Shown: positions 31,240 to 40,065 of the stretch, in pieces
Numbering within the stretch: position 1 is the first letter of the stretch
How the letters are laid out: each line of letters begins with the position of its first letter
Origin: Dehalococcoidia bacterium UBA1141
Lineage (GTDB): Bacteria; Chloroflexota; Dehalococcoidia; Lucifugimonadales; UBA3495
Direction: 5' to 3'
DNA length: 53,545 bases
Assembly: GCA_002311385.1 (NCBI GenBank)
Contig: DCAE01000094.1
Coordinates: 133,936-187,480, forward strand
Program-made: the position numbers and the translations under genes
Notes under the pieces: model-generated
Database searches by the model: none
Told to the model about the DNA's origin: nothing
What the model saw: only the letters and a program-made list of their open reading frames with translations

Positions 31240-33933
31240 ATGATGACCGAGGGTCCTGCTGAGGAGAATCCTGTTTCCGCCCTTCCGCGCCGGAGCCAAG
31301 TGCCCGGATTCTTAAAAGCCGTGAAATTCCGGTGGCCGGAGCTTGGCTGGATTCAGTGGGGCTTTCTACTGGTTGTGGCCATCGCATTGGGGATGCGGTT
31401 GTGGGAGTTGGGCGGCCGGGCCATGCACTACGACGAAGCCATCCATCTGCATTACTCTTGGCGCCTGCTGAACAGCACCGGAGCGGTTGGTGGATTCCCT
31501 TGGATCTTCGGCAAAGACTTTATCCACTCGCCTTGGATGCACGGCCCCTTCCAGATTGAGTTCACGGCAATCATCTTTCGTATCTTCGGCGACACGGACT
31601 TCACCGCCCGCTTCGGCTACGCCTTATTTGGCGCAGCTCTGGCCGGGTTGCCCTATTTCTTGAGAGATTACATCGGCCGCACTGGAGCGGTGGTGGCTGG
31701 CCTGATGCTCACGGTGTCTCCGGCTATGCTCTACTTCAGCCGCTTCGGCAGAAACGACATCCTGATGGCTTTCTGGGCCACCGCCCTGTTCATCTTGATG
31801 TGGCGCTACATGCACGAGGGCAAGAACCGCTACCTTTACATTGCGGCGGTGGTCCTGGCTTTCATGTTCGGCACCAAAGAGACCGCATACATCGTGACTC
31901 TGATTTTCGGCGCCCTGGCCTTTCTGCTGGCGCTGCCCCAGATTGTTCCCTGGATTCTTGGACGGGAGCGGCTGTCGAATATGGCTGGACCCGCAGGTTT
32001 CTTCCTACTGCTCTTCACCCTGACCTTGCCCCAGTGGATACCCATCGTCAGTCTGGCCCAAAACGCCCTTGGGTTGACCCTAGCCAACGTCGACAGCATG
32101 GCCGGTGGATTGGTGGGAGCGCCTCAGTGGGAGGACCCCTCGGTTTTGTTGCCGGTATTGGCTGTCGCTTGGTGGATACACTTGTTGGTCGTGGCGGTAG
32201 TGGCCGCAGGCGTTGTTTGGTTGGCCCTCAGGCTCTGCCAAACGCGTCAATCATTTGCCGTGAGTGTGGGGGCACCGCTGTTATCCGTGGCAGCAGCAAG
32301 TTTGATTGCTTTTCGGCCGATCGATGGCATCTGGTCATTCGGCGGGCCGCCCATCTTGGATCTGGTTTTCTCAGGAGTTCTGGCAGGTTCCGCCTTGAGC
32401 GTACTGGTTTTGGGGCGCGTCCCTTGGGCCAGAGGAGTTTTATTATGGGTAATTCCCGCCCAATTGGCGTTGGGCTATGCCTTTTTCTTGACCACCATGG
32501 TGAACGTTGATTCAGTGGTCAACGGCTTGTTGCCTTCGGGGATATCCGTGGATACCTCAGCCAACGCAGTACCGGTGAACTACATCGTGGCGGGGGGTCT
32601 GTTGCTTGGCAGCCTCAACGTTTCATTGTTCGTTGGCGTTCTTTGGCTGGGTGGCCGCTGGTTAATCTTGGCCGGAATATTCTATTTGGTTTGGGTCACC
32701 ATTTACACCACGGTCTTCACCAACCTGGCGGGAACATTCAGCGGTGTGTGGCAGGGCATGGGATACTGGATCGCTCAGCAGGACGTGGCCCGGGGAAACC
32801 AACCTTGGTACTACTACTTCGTGGGGCTTTCTATTTACGAGATTTTACCCGTGGCCTTCGGCATCGCAGGGGCCGTGTATTTCCTGAAGAAGTTTGATGT
32901 TTTGGGCCTGGCTTTAACTTTCTGGGCCGTAGCAACGCTGATAATCTACACATCGACCAGCGAGAAGATGCCCTGGCTTCTGGTCAACATATCACTCCCT
33001 TTCATCCTGCTGTCGGCCAAGTATCTGGGCCACCTAGTTGAGCGCGTCCAGTGGTCCGTGGTGTTAGCCAGGGGTCATGTGGCCCTGTTGGCGCTTCCCC
33101 CATTGACCGTGGGCATAGGGGTATTCCTGCTCTACGCTTACAGCGATGCCGAAACCAGTTTTGGTGCCACTCATTGGGCGGTACTAGCCAGCGCAATACT
33201 GTTGGCCGTCTTTACCGCCTACCTGATGCGCTTGGCCAAACCACGAAACGGCGGAGCGCTAGCCACCCTCGGTTTGGCCGGGTTGTTACTGGCATTCGGC
33301 ATAGTCGCTTCCGTCCGTGCCTCATACACATTCGACGATTCCAGCAAGGAGCTTTTGGTCTACGCTCAAGGAAGCAAAGACGTCCCCCAATCGTTTGGCA
33401 CTCTGGACAATCGGGTGCTGGCGAATGACCCCAAGGGACAGGCAATCACCGTGGATTATGACCTTTGGTACCCGTTCAATTGGTATGCCAGGGATGCCCA
33501 AAGAAGAGGGTCACTGCATTTCAAATGCTTTAAAGAAGAGGGCGACGACGGTTGGAACGAAGGTTGCCAGGCTCCCGATGGAGACGCGGGCAAGCAAGCG
33601 TTTTTGCTCAGCGCATCCCATAGCGGCAGGGACGGGGAAGCGTTGTCTGAATTTGAACAAGAAGGGCCACTGCGGAACCTGCTGTGGTTCAACGAGGAAG
33701 CCTACCGTAGGCCGGGAGAAAATAGGCAGGATGAAGGGTCTTTATGGGGCAGGAAAGGTCTACCAAACAAGACACAACTGACGAAAGACTTTGGGTATTT
33801 CAAATCCGTGGTCAAGAACAAAGAGGCCTGGTTCGACACGTTGGACTACCTGCTATTTCGCAATCTCACCGGCGATTGGTACAATTCCGAGTTCTACAGC
33901 TACCTAACTGTCCCGGATTCGGAGCCGCCGTAG
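31240..33933 (+). CDS. Agl23-like / TIGR03663-type membrane protein
   Basis: The 897-residue protein has many membrane helices and an extracytoplasmic C-terminal domain of about 200 residues. Near residue 60-75 it reads MHYDEAIHLHYSWRLL, placing a conserved Asp-Glu after the first helix as in GT-C (PMT/ArnT-like) glycosyltransferases; RFGRNDILMAFW follows near residue 168. This fits the TIGR03663 family (called flippase-activity-associated Agl23 in archaea). Two ATGs (31240, 31243) follow an AAGGAG sequence at short spacing, so the exact start is uncertain. The C-terminal region (LWYPFNWYARDAQRRGS) resembles the substrate-side domain of such enzymes. It is 59 bp after the DUF2298 gene. Confidence 0.86.
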   Translation: MMTEGPAEENPVSALPRRSQVPGFLKAVKFRWPELGWIQWGFLLVVAIALGMRLWELGGRAMHYDEAIHLHYSWRLLNSTGAVGGFPWIFGKDFIHSPWMHGPFQIEFTAIIFRIFGDTDFTARFGYALFGAALAGLPYFLRDYIGRTGAVVAGLMLTVSPAMLYFSRFGRNDILMAFWATALFILMWRYMHEGKNRYLYIAAVVLAFMFGTKETAYIVTLIFGALAFLLALPQIVPWILGRERLSNMAGPAGFFLLLFTLTLPQWIPIVSLAQNALGLTLANVDSMAGGLVGAPQWEDPSVLLPVLAVAWWIHLLVVAVVAAGVVWLALRLCQTRQSFAVSVGAPLLSVAAASLIAFRPIDGIWSFGGPPILDLVFSGVLAGSALSVLVLGRVPWARGVLLWVIPAQLALGYAFFLTTMVNVDSVVNGLLPSGISVDTSANAVPVNYIVAGGLLLGSLNVSLFVGVLWLGGRWLILAGIFYLVWVTIYTTVFTNLAGTFSGVWQGMGYWIAQQDVARGNQPWYYYFVGLSIYEILPVAFGIAGAVYFLKKFDVLGLALTFWAVATLIIYTSTSEKMPWLLVNISLPFILLSAKYLGHLVERVQWSVVLARGHVALLALPPLTVGIGVFLLYAYSDAETSFGATHWAVLASAILLAVFTAYLMRLAKPRNGGALATLGLAGLLLAFGIVASVRASYTFDDSSKELLVYAQGSKDVPQSFGTLDNRVLANDPKGQAITVDYDLWYPFNWYARDAQRRGSLHFKCFKEEGDDGWNEGCQAPDGDAGKQAFLLSASHSGRDGEALSEFEQEGPLRNLLWFNEEAYRRPGENRQDEGSLWGRKGLPNKTQLTKDFGYFKSVVKNKEAWFDTLDYLLFRNLTGDWYNSEFYSYLTVPDSEPP

Positions 33934-34144
33934 TGAAGCCTGGCCAGTGGGCGCCTGTTCTAGGGCGATTCTGCCCAATGCTGGCCTAGTCGCCAGGTAA
34001 AATTGTTGTAGCTCAATAATCGTGTCCCGTATACTAAAAATCGGTCTGGTGGTGCACAGGTGCGGTTGACAGCCTCAAGTTTGGCGGGTCGTGTATTCAA
34101 AACCTAATCCCGGACGCTACGCCTGACAATTTTTTTGGTGAATA

Positions 34145-35269
34145 TTGCTGATTCGTAACTGGCGTTTCCTGATTGGTATGGGCGTCAGCCTAGTTCTGAT
34201 ACTGGTGCTGCTTTATCAAGTGAACCTGTCGGAAATGGGCGACGCTCTGGCCAATGCCAACTATCTGTATCTAGCGCCATCCATAGCTTTGTATTTCGTG
34301 GCGGTTTACTTTCGGGCCGTGCGCTGGCGCTACTTGCTAAGTCCCCTTGGAAACCTCCAAATAGGCCGTTTGTACCCAGTGGTTGTTATAGGCTACATGG
34401 CCAACAACCTGCTCCCAGCTCGTTTGGGTGAGTTGGTCCGGGCTTATTACCTGGCCCGGCGTGAACCAATCAGGGCAAGTTCCGCATTGGGCACCCTAGC
34501 CGTGGAACGTGTGTACGACGGCATGACCCTCCTGGCATGGGCCGTGGTGGCCGGGCCGGTGCTGCTGTTTTTGGGGGAATTCGACAGCACCGGCGGAACC
34601 GCACGCACCACATGGATAATCCTGGCGGTACTGACGGTTTCGTTGTTCGTAGCCGCCTTAGCCTTTCTGACAGCACTGGCTGCTATCCCTAGGTTCATGA
34701 AGTTCTTCGACCGGATATTGGGCCTAGTCCCAGCCAGGTTCCGGCCCAAGGTGAGCGAGCTGGCCTACACATTTGTTGACGGTCTCAGCATCCTGAGTTC
34801 GCCCCGCAAGCACCTGGCCCTCTTCTTTCTGTCCATGCCGGTCTGGGTGTTTGAAGGCTCCATGTATTTCTTGATTAGCTATGCCTTCGGCATCGATAAT
34901 CATTTCGGCTCGGTGTGGACCTTGGTCCTAGTGGTGATGCTGGTTACGGCCACGTCCAACCTGGCCACGTCCTTGCCCAGTTCCATCGGAGGCATAGGCC
35001 CCTTCGAGGTAGTGGCCCAGCAAACTCTGATTGCCTTGGGAATCGGCGGTTCCTTGGCCGCGGCTTACGCCGGTTTTCTGCACTTGGTGGCACTGTGGTT
35101 GCCGGTTAACCTGGCGGGACTGGCGCTGCTGTGGAAGCATAATCTCTCTCTACGCGGGCTAACCAGAGCCACATCCCAGGAAACGGTTCCCGGTGACACG
35201 CTAGCTGCGGAAGTTGGCGGAATTTCGCCTGGCCAAAGCCCAGGGATTGACCAAGAGGGTCGGCCATGA
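34145..35269 (+). CDS. Flippase-like / lysylphosphatidylglycerol synthase TM-domain family protein
   Basis: The 374-residue protein has about eight membrane segments and matches the UPF0104/LPG-synthetase transmembrane domain: YFRAVRWRYLLSPLG, the NNLLPARLGELVRAYYLARRE block near residue 80, TLAVERVYDGMTLL, and SSIGGIGPFEVVAQQTL near 280. The enzymatic domain of MprF is absent; many such proteins are annotated as flippase-like. It starts at TTG 34145. The FAD-oxidoreductase ATG overlaps its stop by four bases (ATGA). A role in lipid or glycolipid transport is inferred from family and neighbours. Confidence 0.88.
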   Translation: MLIRNWRFLIGMGVSLVLILVLLYQVNLSEMGDALANANYLYLAPSIALYFVAVYFRAVRWRYLLSPLGNLQIGRLYPVVVIGYMANNLLPARLGELVRAYYLARREPIRASSALGTLAVERVYDGMTLLAWAVVAGPVLLFLGEFDSTGGTARTTWIILAVLTVSLFVAALAFLTALAAIPRFMKFFDRILGLVPARFRPKVSELAYTFVDGLSILSSPRKHLALFFLSMPVWVFEGSMYFLISYAFGIDNHFGSVWTLVLVVMLVTATSNLATSLPSSIGGIGPFEVVAQQTLIALGIGGSLAAAYAGFLHLVALWLPVNLAGLALLWKHNLSLRGLTRATSQETVPGDTLAAEVGGISPGQSPGIDQEGRP

Positions 35270-36600
35270 GAGTGGGAATCATCGGCGGAGGCGCTGCGGG
35301 CCTAGCGGCGGCTTATGACCTGACAAAAGCAGGGCACTATGCCCAGGTGTTCGAGCAAGCGCCTTTTTTGGGCGGCCAAGCTTCAACCTTCCAGGTTGGC
35401 GGTGGGCGCTTGGAGCGAGGCTACCACCACCTCTTCGTAAGCGACACCGACATCACCGATTTGATGGTTGAGATTGGGTTGGGCGAGGAGATGGCCTGGC
35501 TCGAGTCCAAGGTTGGCCTGTTCCGCGGTGGCAAGGTTTGGGACTTTGGCACACCCATGGACTTGCTGCGCTTTTCTCCCTTGTCTATGCTTGACCGGCT
35601 GAGAGTGGGCGCATTCACTTTTTGGCTGCAAAAACAAAGCAATTGGCGCAAGTATGAGCGCCTGACCGCCCGGGATTGGCTAATCAGATGGATGGGAAAG
35701 TCAGCCTACCAGGTGATTTGGGAGCCGGTGCTGCGGGGGAAATTCGGAGAGTATTTCGACCGAATCAGCATGACCTGGATCTGGGGCAAGTTTCGCTTGC
35801 GGGTTTCATCTCGAGGGAAGGGGTCGAGGAAAGAGTTGTTGGGTTACCCCATGTGCAGTTTTGGAGAGGTTTTCGACGTCTTGGGCCAGCGGGTGGTTAG
35901 CCAAGGAGGCGATGTTCACATCTCCAGCGCCGTAAAACGGGTGGTGGTGGACGAGGCCACCGCTACTGGTCTGGAGGTCTCCCTGCCGGGACGGGAAGCA
36001 GAGATTTTACCTTTTGACGCCGTGATAGCAACGACTCCGTCCTACGTGTTCACCAGGTTGATTCCCCCGTTTCCGGAAGGGGAAACGGCTACCGATTACG
36101 TCAAAAAATTGGAGAGAGTCGATTACTTATCCGCTGTGCTGATGATTCTGGTTTTGGACCGGCCTTTCACCGACAAATATTGGATGACCATTGCCGATGC
36201 CGACATGCCATTCGTCGCTCTCATCGAGCACACCAACATGATTGACAAAGAGTTGTACGGCGGCAACCACATCCTTTACATCAGCAATTACCCCAAACGG
36301 GATAGCACGTTGTACCGGATGACGCCAGAGGAGCTTTTGGAGGAGTTCTTGCCCCACTTGCAAAAGATTAACCCCGACTTCCAACGCTCCTGGGTCTTGG
36401 AGTACCATCACCACAAGGTGGATGGTGCCCAACCGATAGTGGGAATAAACTACGGTGAGCAGATACCCAGCCACCGGACTCCATTTAAGAATCTATACTT
36501 GGCCAATACAACTCAAATCTATCCCGAAGACCGGGGCACCAACTACTCTGTGCGCATGGGGCGGCAGGTGGCAAAGATGGTGATGGATGACTTGGCCTAA
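35266..36600 (+). CDS. NAD(P)/FAD-dependent oxidoreductase (protoporphyrinogen oxidase-like)
   Basis: The 444-residue protein starts with a dinucleotide-binding fold: VGIIGGGAAGLAAAYDLTKAG then VFEQAPFLGGQAS and ERGYHHLFVSDTDITDLM. This matches the FAD-dependent amine-oxidase/UDP-galactopyranose mutase-like group. The C-terminal block NLYLANTTQIYPEDRGTN supplies the second FAD contact. It is translationally coupled to the flippase-like gene. In cell-envelope clusters such proteins are often annotated as protoporphyrinogen oxidase or amine oxidase, but the neighbours suggest a sugar or polyprenyl-linked redox step; unproven. Confidence 0.88.
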   Translation: MRVGIIGGGAAGLAAAYDLTKAGHYAQVFEQAPFLGGQASTFQVGGGRLERGYHHLFVSDTDITDLMVEIGLGEEMAWLESKVGLFRGGKVWDFGTPMDLLRFSPLSMLDRLRVGAFTFWLQKQSNWRKYERLTARDWLIRWMGKSAYQVIWEPVLRGKFGEYFDRISMTWIWGKFRLRVSSRGKGSRKELLGYPMCSFGEVFDVLGQRVVSQGGDVHISSAVKRVVVDEATATGLEVSLPGREAEILPFDAVIATTPSYVFTRLIPPFPEGETATDYVKKLERVDYLSAVLMILVLDRPFTDKYWMTIADADMPFVALIEHTNMIDKELYGGNHILYISNYPKRDSTLYRMTPEELLEEFLPHLQKINPDFQRSWVLEYHHHKVDGAQPIVGINYGEQIPSHRTPFKNLYLANTTQIYPEDRGTNYSVRMGRQVAKMVMDDLA

Positions 36601-36737
36601 GCTTTGTGTGCAAATAGGCCCGGAATTTGGTTTTTGAGCTTGACCCAGCATTATCATCGAGAAAAACGCCGGATCAATTGATCGATTCTCCTGTTGCTAA
36701 TTCCCATTCAGGGAGTAAAATTTGTAGTCGAACGTTC

Positions 36738-36815
36738 CATTGTTAAACCTCCAATTGTTAAACTTTCCGTTGTTAACGGGAATGGACCGGTGTTAACGGA
36801 TATGGACCGCTAACG
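36738..36815. repeat. Repeated TGTTAA(A/C)C motifs upstream of the TAT-type gene
   Basis: TGTTAAAC or TGTTAACG occurs at 36741, 36756, 36771 and 36791 (spacings 15, 15, 20), and ATGGACCG occurs twice at 36783 and 36803. It lies just before the small TAT-signal gene and could bind a regulator. The rest of 36601-36834 has no gene. Confidence 0.45.
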
Positions 36816-36834
36816 TATTAGTCAGGAGTAAATA

Positions 36835-37047
36835 ATGGCAAAAAAATCGACGTCCGGTTCCGAAAAAACGGGTAAAGGGATGCAGACGCGCCGTAGCTTT
36901 CTGGGAAAGTTGGGCTTGGGCGCAGCCGCATTGGCTGCCGTTTCCGCCGTCCCCTTTCTGAAATTGGGACAAAATTCTAGCAAGGACTCAGTAACTTCCC
37001 CCGGTCCCGACTCCATCTTTCAACCCCGCCAGGACCCGAGAAACTAG
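36835..37047 (+). CDS. Small twin-arginine signal protein
   Basis: The 70-residue product has a basic N-terminus then MQTRRSFLGKLGLGAAALAAV near residues 16-36, a clear twin-arginine (TRRSFLG) export or membrane signal with a hydrophobic core, and a short 35-residue tail. An AGGAG sequence precedes the ATG. It resembles the small TAT-signal peptides (formate-dehydrogenase-region type) reported near redox enzymes, but no such enzyme is adjacent. Function is unknown; the tail has no recognisable domain. Confidence 0.65.
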   Translation: MAKKSTSGSEKTGKGMQTRRSFLGKLGLGAAALAAVSAVPFLKLGQNSSKDSVTSPGPDSIFQPRQDPRN

Positions 37048-37115
37048 TTACGTAACTAATCCGGTTTCTCACTGACCCGTTTTCAGGGCTCCGCCTCAAA
37101 AGCATTTGTGGTGCC

Positions 37116-37140
37116 GTCATTCTGAGTGAAGCGAAGAATT
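37116..37140 (+). repeat. Half copy of the GTCATTCTGAG repeat
   Basis: GTCATTCTGAGTGAAGCGAAG matches one arm of the 78-bp element at 16588-16665. No matching inverted arm follows within 100 bp. It abuts the response-regulator fragment. Confidence 0.75.
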
Positions 37141-37371
37141 TCGCTGTCGTATTTTGAGGCTAAATCAAAGGACGTAATGGCGTCAGGTCCCTTTAGCGTG
37201 CCGATGATTATGATGACCGCCTCCGCGTTCTCCGAAGAAGACAAAGCGGAAGCGTTCAGAATTGGTGTAGATGCATTTCTGCGCAAACCCTTCGGTATAA
37301 TTGAATTCAGAACTGTGGTTGAGGCGTCGCTCGAAAAAATAAATCCACCAACGGTTATTGAACCTCCCTAA
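37126..37371 (+). pseudogene. Response-regulator receiver-domain fragment
   Basis: Only the C-terminal half of a receiver domain is present: VPMIMMTASAFSEEDKAEAF (the fourth strand with the conserved Thr, and helix) and GVDAFLRKPFGIIEF (fifth strand with the conserved Lys-Pro). The phosphorylated Asp half is missing and no N-terminal half was found upstream in any frame. The fragment starts right at the repeat arm 37116-37140, so an insertion or deletion there could have truncated it. Confidence 0.6.
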
Positions 37372-37518
37372 CGTCAACGTGAATCCATCACTGGATCCCG
37401 CCGCGCCAAAAACTACGTCCCGGAGTCGAACATCCGAGCTAGAGACTAACCACTTTGCAGCAACGAAGCCGACAGTTATAATGAATTCGACTATTAATCA
37501 TTCTACGTTGGGGGCATT

Positions 37519-37778
37519 ATGAAAAAAGATTGGGAATCATAGTCTTCTTGATAGTCGCGCTTTCGGCTCTGTCGGTAACCCCGGCGTTTGCAGCACAGGG
37601 GACAATCACCGAGGTTAACCCGTCTGGTATCGGAAGTAGTAACGCCAGCGACAATGGCAAGGGCAATGCCAGTTCCGACGCCGACAATGGGAGCACAAAC
37701 AATGACGGCAACGGGAATTCTGCTGGTAAAGGAGCGGGCGCGTCCGAGCCGAGTACCGAGTTGGGCGCTACAAACTAA
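37519..37778 (+). pseudogene. Small secreted Asn/Gly/Ser-rich protein, start separated by a frameshift in an A6 tract
   Basis: ATG at 37519 is followed by six A residues (37522-37527), after which that frame stops at once. The next frame, from TTG 37530 to 37778, encodes a signal peptide (LGIIVFLIVALSALSVTPAFA) and a low-complexity Asn/Gly/Ser-rich mature part. One additional A would join the ATG to that frame as Met-Lys-Lys-Arg-Leu-Gly, a textbook signal-peptide start. Polymerase slippage, a real mutation or a sequencing error could account for it. A strong terminator follows. Confidence 0.6.
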
Positions 37779-37802
37779 TTCGCCATCGCCGAGTATTTGT
37801 AA

Positions 37803-37830
37803 AAAGGGGCCGGAAATGTCCGGCCCCTTT
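37803..37830 (+). terminator. Rho-independent terminator after the small secreted gene
   Basis: AAAGGGGCCGGA (37803-37814) pairs perfectly with TCCGGCCCCTTT (37819-37830) around AATG, followed by a T-rich run. The 12-bp stem lies 25 bp after the stop of the small secreted ORF. Confidence 0.85.
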
Positions 37831-38077
37831 CTCTTGGGGCCCTACACTCCACTCTACCTCTTTACAGAGCCGGTGTTGGACGGCCCGTGATATTAGGACT
37901 GCCGGGCTAGAACTGGGTTTGTCGAATTAAGAGGGCATAAACCCTTATGGCGCGTTATTAAGAAAGTCTCAATAGCGGGACTCAACGCGCATCTTTAGCT
38001 TCGCCGTTACTGACACATGCCTAGGCACAACCGGGATGTTGTACTTATACACAAACGCTAATCATATTTTTCGCGAA
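37831..38077. other. Intergenic stretch without a supported gene
   Basis: I see no gene, RNA or clear regulatory site here between the terminator and the next repeat copy. Confidence 0.5.
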
Positions 38078-38138
38078 ACGAAGAATGTTCACTTCTGAAC
38101 CCAGAGATTCTTCGTCGCTCCGCTCCTCAGTATGACAG
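38078..38138. repeat. Copy of the TCATTCTGAG-type palindromic repeat
   Basis: ACGAAGAAT (38078-38086) pairs with ATTCTTCGT (38107-38115) and the segment continues CGCTCCGCTCCTCAGTATGA to CAG at 38138. It is a diverged relative of the 16588-16665 element, lying in the gap downstream of mutL. Confidence 0.7.
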
Positions 38139-38175
38139 CTTTGAAGCAAGGCTCCGCAATGAGGAAGTATTTCGG

Positions 38176-39945
38176 CTAGCGTCTGCCGAACTCCCGCTCC
38201 ATGTTCATTGAGCTGAAGTGAATCATGGTGGGCCGTCCATGGGGACAGGTGTGGGGATTATCCGCCTGTTCCAGCTGCTCCAAAAGCGCCCTCATTTCCT
38301 CTTCCGTGAGGGGCTTTCCAGCGCGTATGGCGCTATGACAAGCGATGGTAGCCGCTAGAACGTCCTCTTGCTGGCGCAGCAGCCCTTCAAAAGCGACCAT
38401 GTCCAACACATCCAGCAGCGCTTGGGCTGGGTCTTGGGTGGTCATGATGCCAGGCACCGACCGTAGCAGCACGCTATTTGCCCCAAAATTCTCCACTTGA
38501 AAGCCGTATCCCGCCAGAAACTCGGCATTGGCATTAAACACTTCGACCTGGCCTGGAGTCAGTTCCATGGTGACCGGCTCCAGCAATGCCTGAGACTGGG
38601 GCGTTTTTTCCCCGGCCTTGCGCCGAATCTGGTCGAACAGCACCCGTTCGTGGGCAGCATGCTGGTCCACCAAGAACATCCCCTCGGGTCCTTCGGCGAC
38701 CACGTATGTGAGTTTTACCTGACCCACTACTTTCAATGCAGGCGCGGGTGGACGAGGAGCGGCGGTATCAGGGGGCGCCAAAGGCTGCTCTAGCGGAGAA
38801 CTGAATCCGCCCGGAGAAAATAATGACGAGTTTCCTGTTGGGTAAGAGGAACCAGCGTGCCGGGAGCCGGAAAACGACGAACCAGGGTAGGGAAAACCCG
38901 GCGCCGACATAGTTCGGGAGCTATCTCCGGAGCTAACCACGGAGGGCACCGGCGAGTCGGCCACCACGGCCGCCCTCACCGCCCGTTGCAGGGTGGAAAA
39001 AACCCGGCCTTCCTCCTGGAAGCGGACTTCCTTTTTGGTGGGGTGAGAGTTTACGTCCACATCGCCGTAGGGCAAGGCCAGATTGATGGCCGCCAAGGGA
39101 TACCGCCGGTCAGGAAGCAAACCGTGGTAAGCCTCTTCCAGAGCGAATGAGAGCATCCGGTTCTGAATCCACCGGTGGTTGACGAAGAATGTCATGTAGC
39201 TGCGGTTGGCCCGGTGGAGCCTGGGTGGACTGATGAACCCTTCCACTTGGTAGCCGGATTCAGGGTCTTCCCCTTTCACTTCCAGCATCGCCCCGGCCAC
39301 TTCCGCTCCGTACAGAGCCAGAAGAGTTTCCCGGGGTTTGCCATTCCCCGGAGTGTTCACTACCGAACGCCCGTCTACGGACAATTGAAAACGGACGTGG
39401 GGGAAAGCCAGGGCATAGCGGGAGACCAGTTCTTGAATTCGTGAGCTTTCGGCGGAATTTGACTTCAAGAATTTACGGCGGGTGGGCATATTTCCAAAAA
39501 GGTCGCTCACCTCAACGCTGGCTCCGGTTGGGCATCCGTGGGGACCGGATCTGATAATCTCACCCCACTGCATCTCAAGGCGATGGCCGTTTTGAGAATC
39601 CGGGGTGCGGGTTGACATCGTTAGGTGGGAAACCGAGGCTATGCTGGGCAGGGCCTCGCCACGAAAGCCCAAGGTAGCCACGGCTTCGAGCTGTTCCTGA
39701 TTTTCCAACTTGCTTGTAGCGTGGCGCTGGAAGGCCAACTCCAACTCCCCTGATGGGATTCCCTGACCGTCATCAACCACTTTCAGTTGGGCAACGCCGC
39801 CTTCCGCGATTTCCACCAGCACCTGAGAAGCCCCGGCGTCCAAAGAGTTCTCAACCAACTCCTTGATCACGGACACGGGGCGTTCCACCACTTCACCTGC
39901 GGCAATCTTGGTTGCTAGTTCGGGAGACAGCAATCTAATAGGCAA
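38176..39945 (-). CDS. mutL: DNA mismatch repair protein MutL
   Basis: MutL couples MutS mismatch recognition to strand incision. The 589-residue product has the GHKL ATPase motifs: IAAGEVVERP, KELVENSLDAGAS, VVDDGQGI and TLGFRGEALPSIAS. The C-terminal half has the endonuclease region: VDQHAAHERVLFD near the centre, then ACHSAIRAGKPL and TCPHGRPT. The metal motif reads DQHA-AH-E-RVLF-D, with Asp where the usual motif has a final Glu, but the other residues are present. TTG 39945, preceded by CGAGG, starts the protein at PIRLLSPELATKIAAGE; the frame to 40029 adds 28 residues with no similarity. Confidence 0.94.
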   Translation of the reverse strand: MPIRLLSPELATKIAAGEVVERPVSVIKELVENSLDAGASQVLVEIAEGGVAQLKVVDDGQGIPSGELELAFQRHATSKLENQEQLEAVATLGFRGEALPSIASVSHLTMSTRTPDSQNGHRLEMQWGEIIRSGPHGCPTGASVEVSDLFGNMPTRRKFLKSNSAESSRIQELVSRYALAFPHVRFQLSVDGRSVVNTPGNGKPRETLLALYGAEVAGAMLEVKGEDPESGYQVEGFISPPRLHRANRSYMTFFVNHRWIQNRMLSFALEEAYHGLLPDRRYPLAAINLALPYGDVDVNSHPTKKEVRFQEEGRVFSTLQRAVRAAVVADSPVPSVVSSGDSSRTMSAPGFPYPGSSFSGSRHAGSSYPTGNSSLFSPGGFSSPLEQPLAPPDTAAPRPPAPALKVVGQVKLTYVVAEGPEGMFLVDQHAAHERVLFDQIRRKAGEKTPQSQALLEPVTMELTPGQVEVFNANAEFLAGYGFQVENFGANSVLLRSVPGIMTTQDPAQALLDVLDMVAFEGLLRQQEDVLAATIACHSAIRAGKPLTEEEMRALLEQLEQADNPHTCPHGRPTMIHFSSMNMEREFGRR

Positions 39946-40065
39946 GTTGATGCCTCGGTTGATACCACAATGTGGGCGTCGGGTAAAGGAGAGCGCGCCA
40001 ACCAAAATGTCTAGGGACGAAATGGGCAAACGGCCGTTGAACGAGAGGCCCTAAAACAAGCGGCC

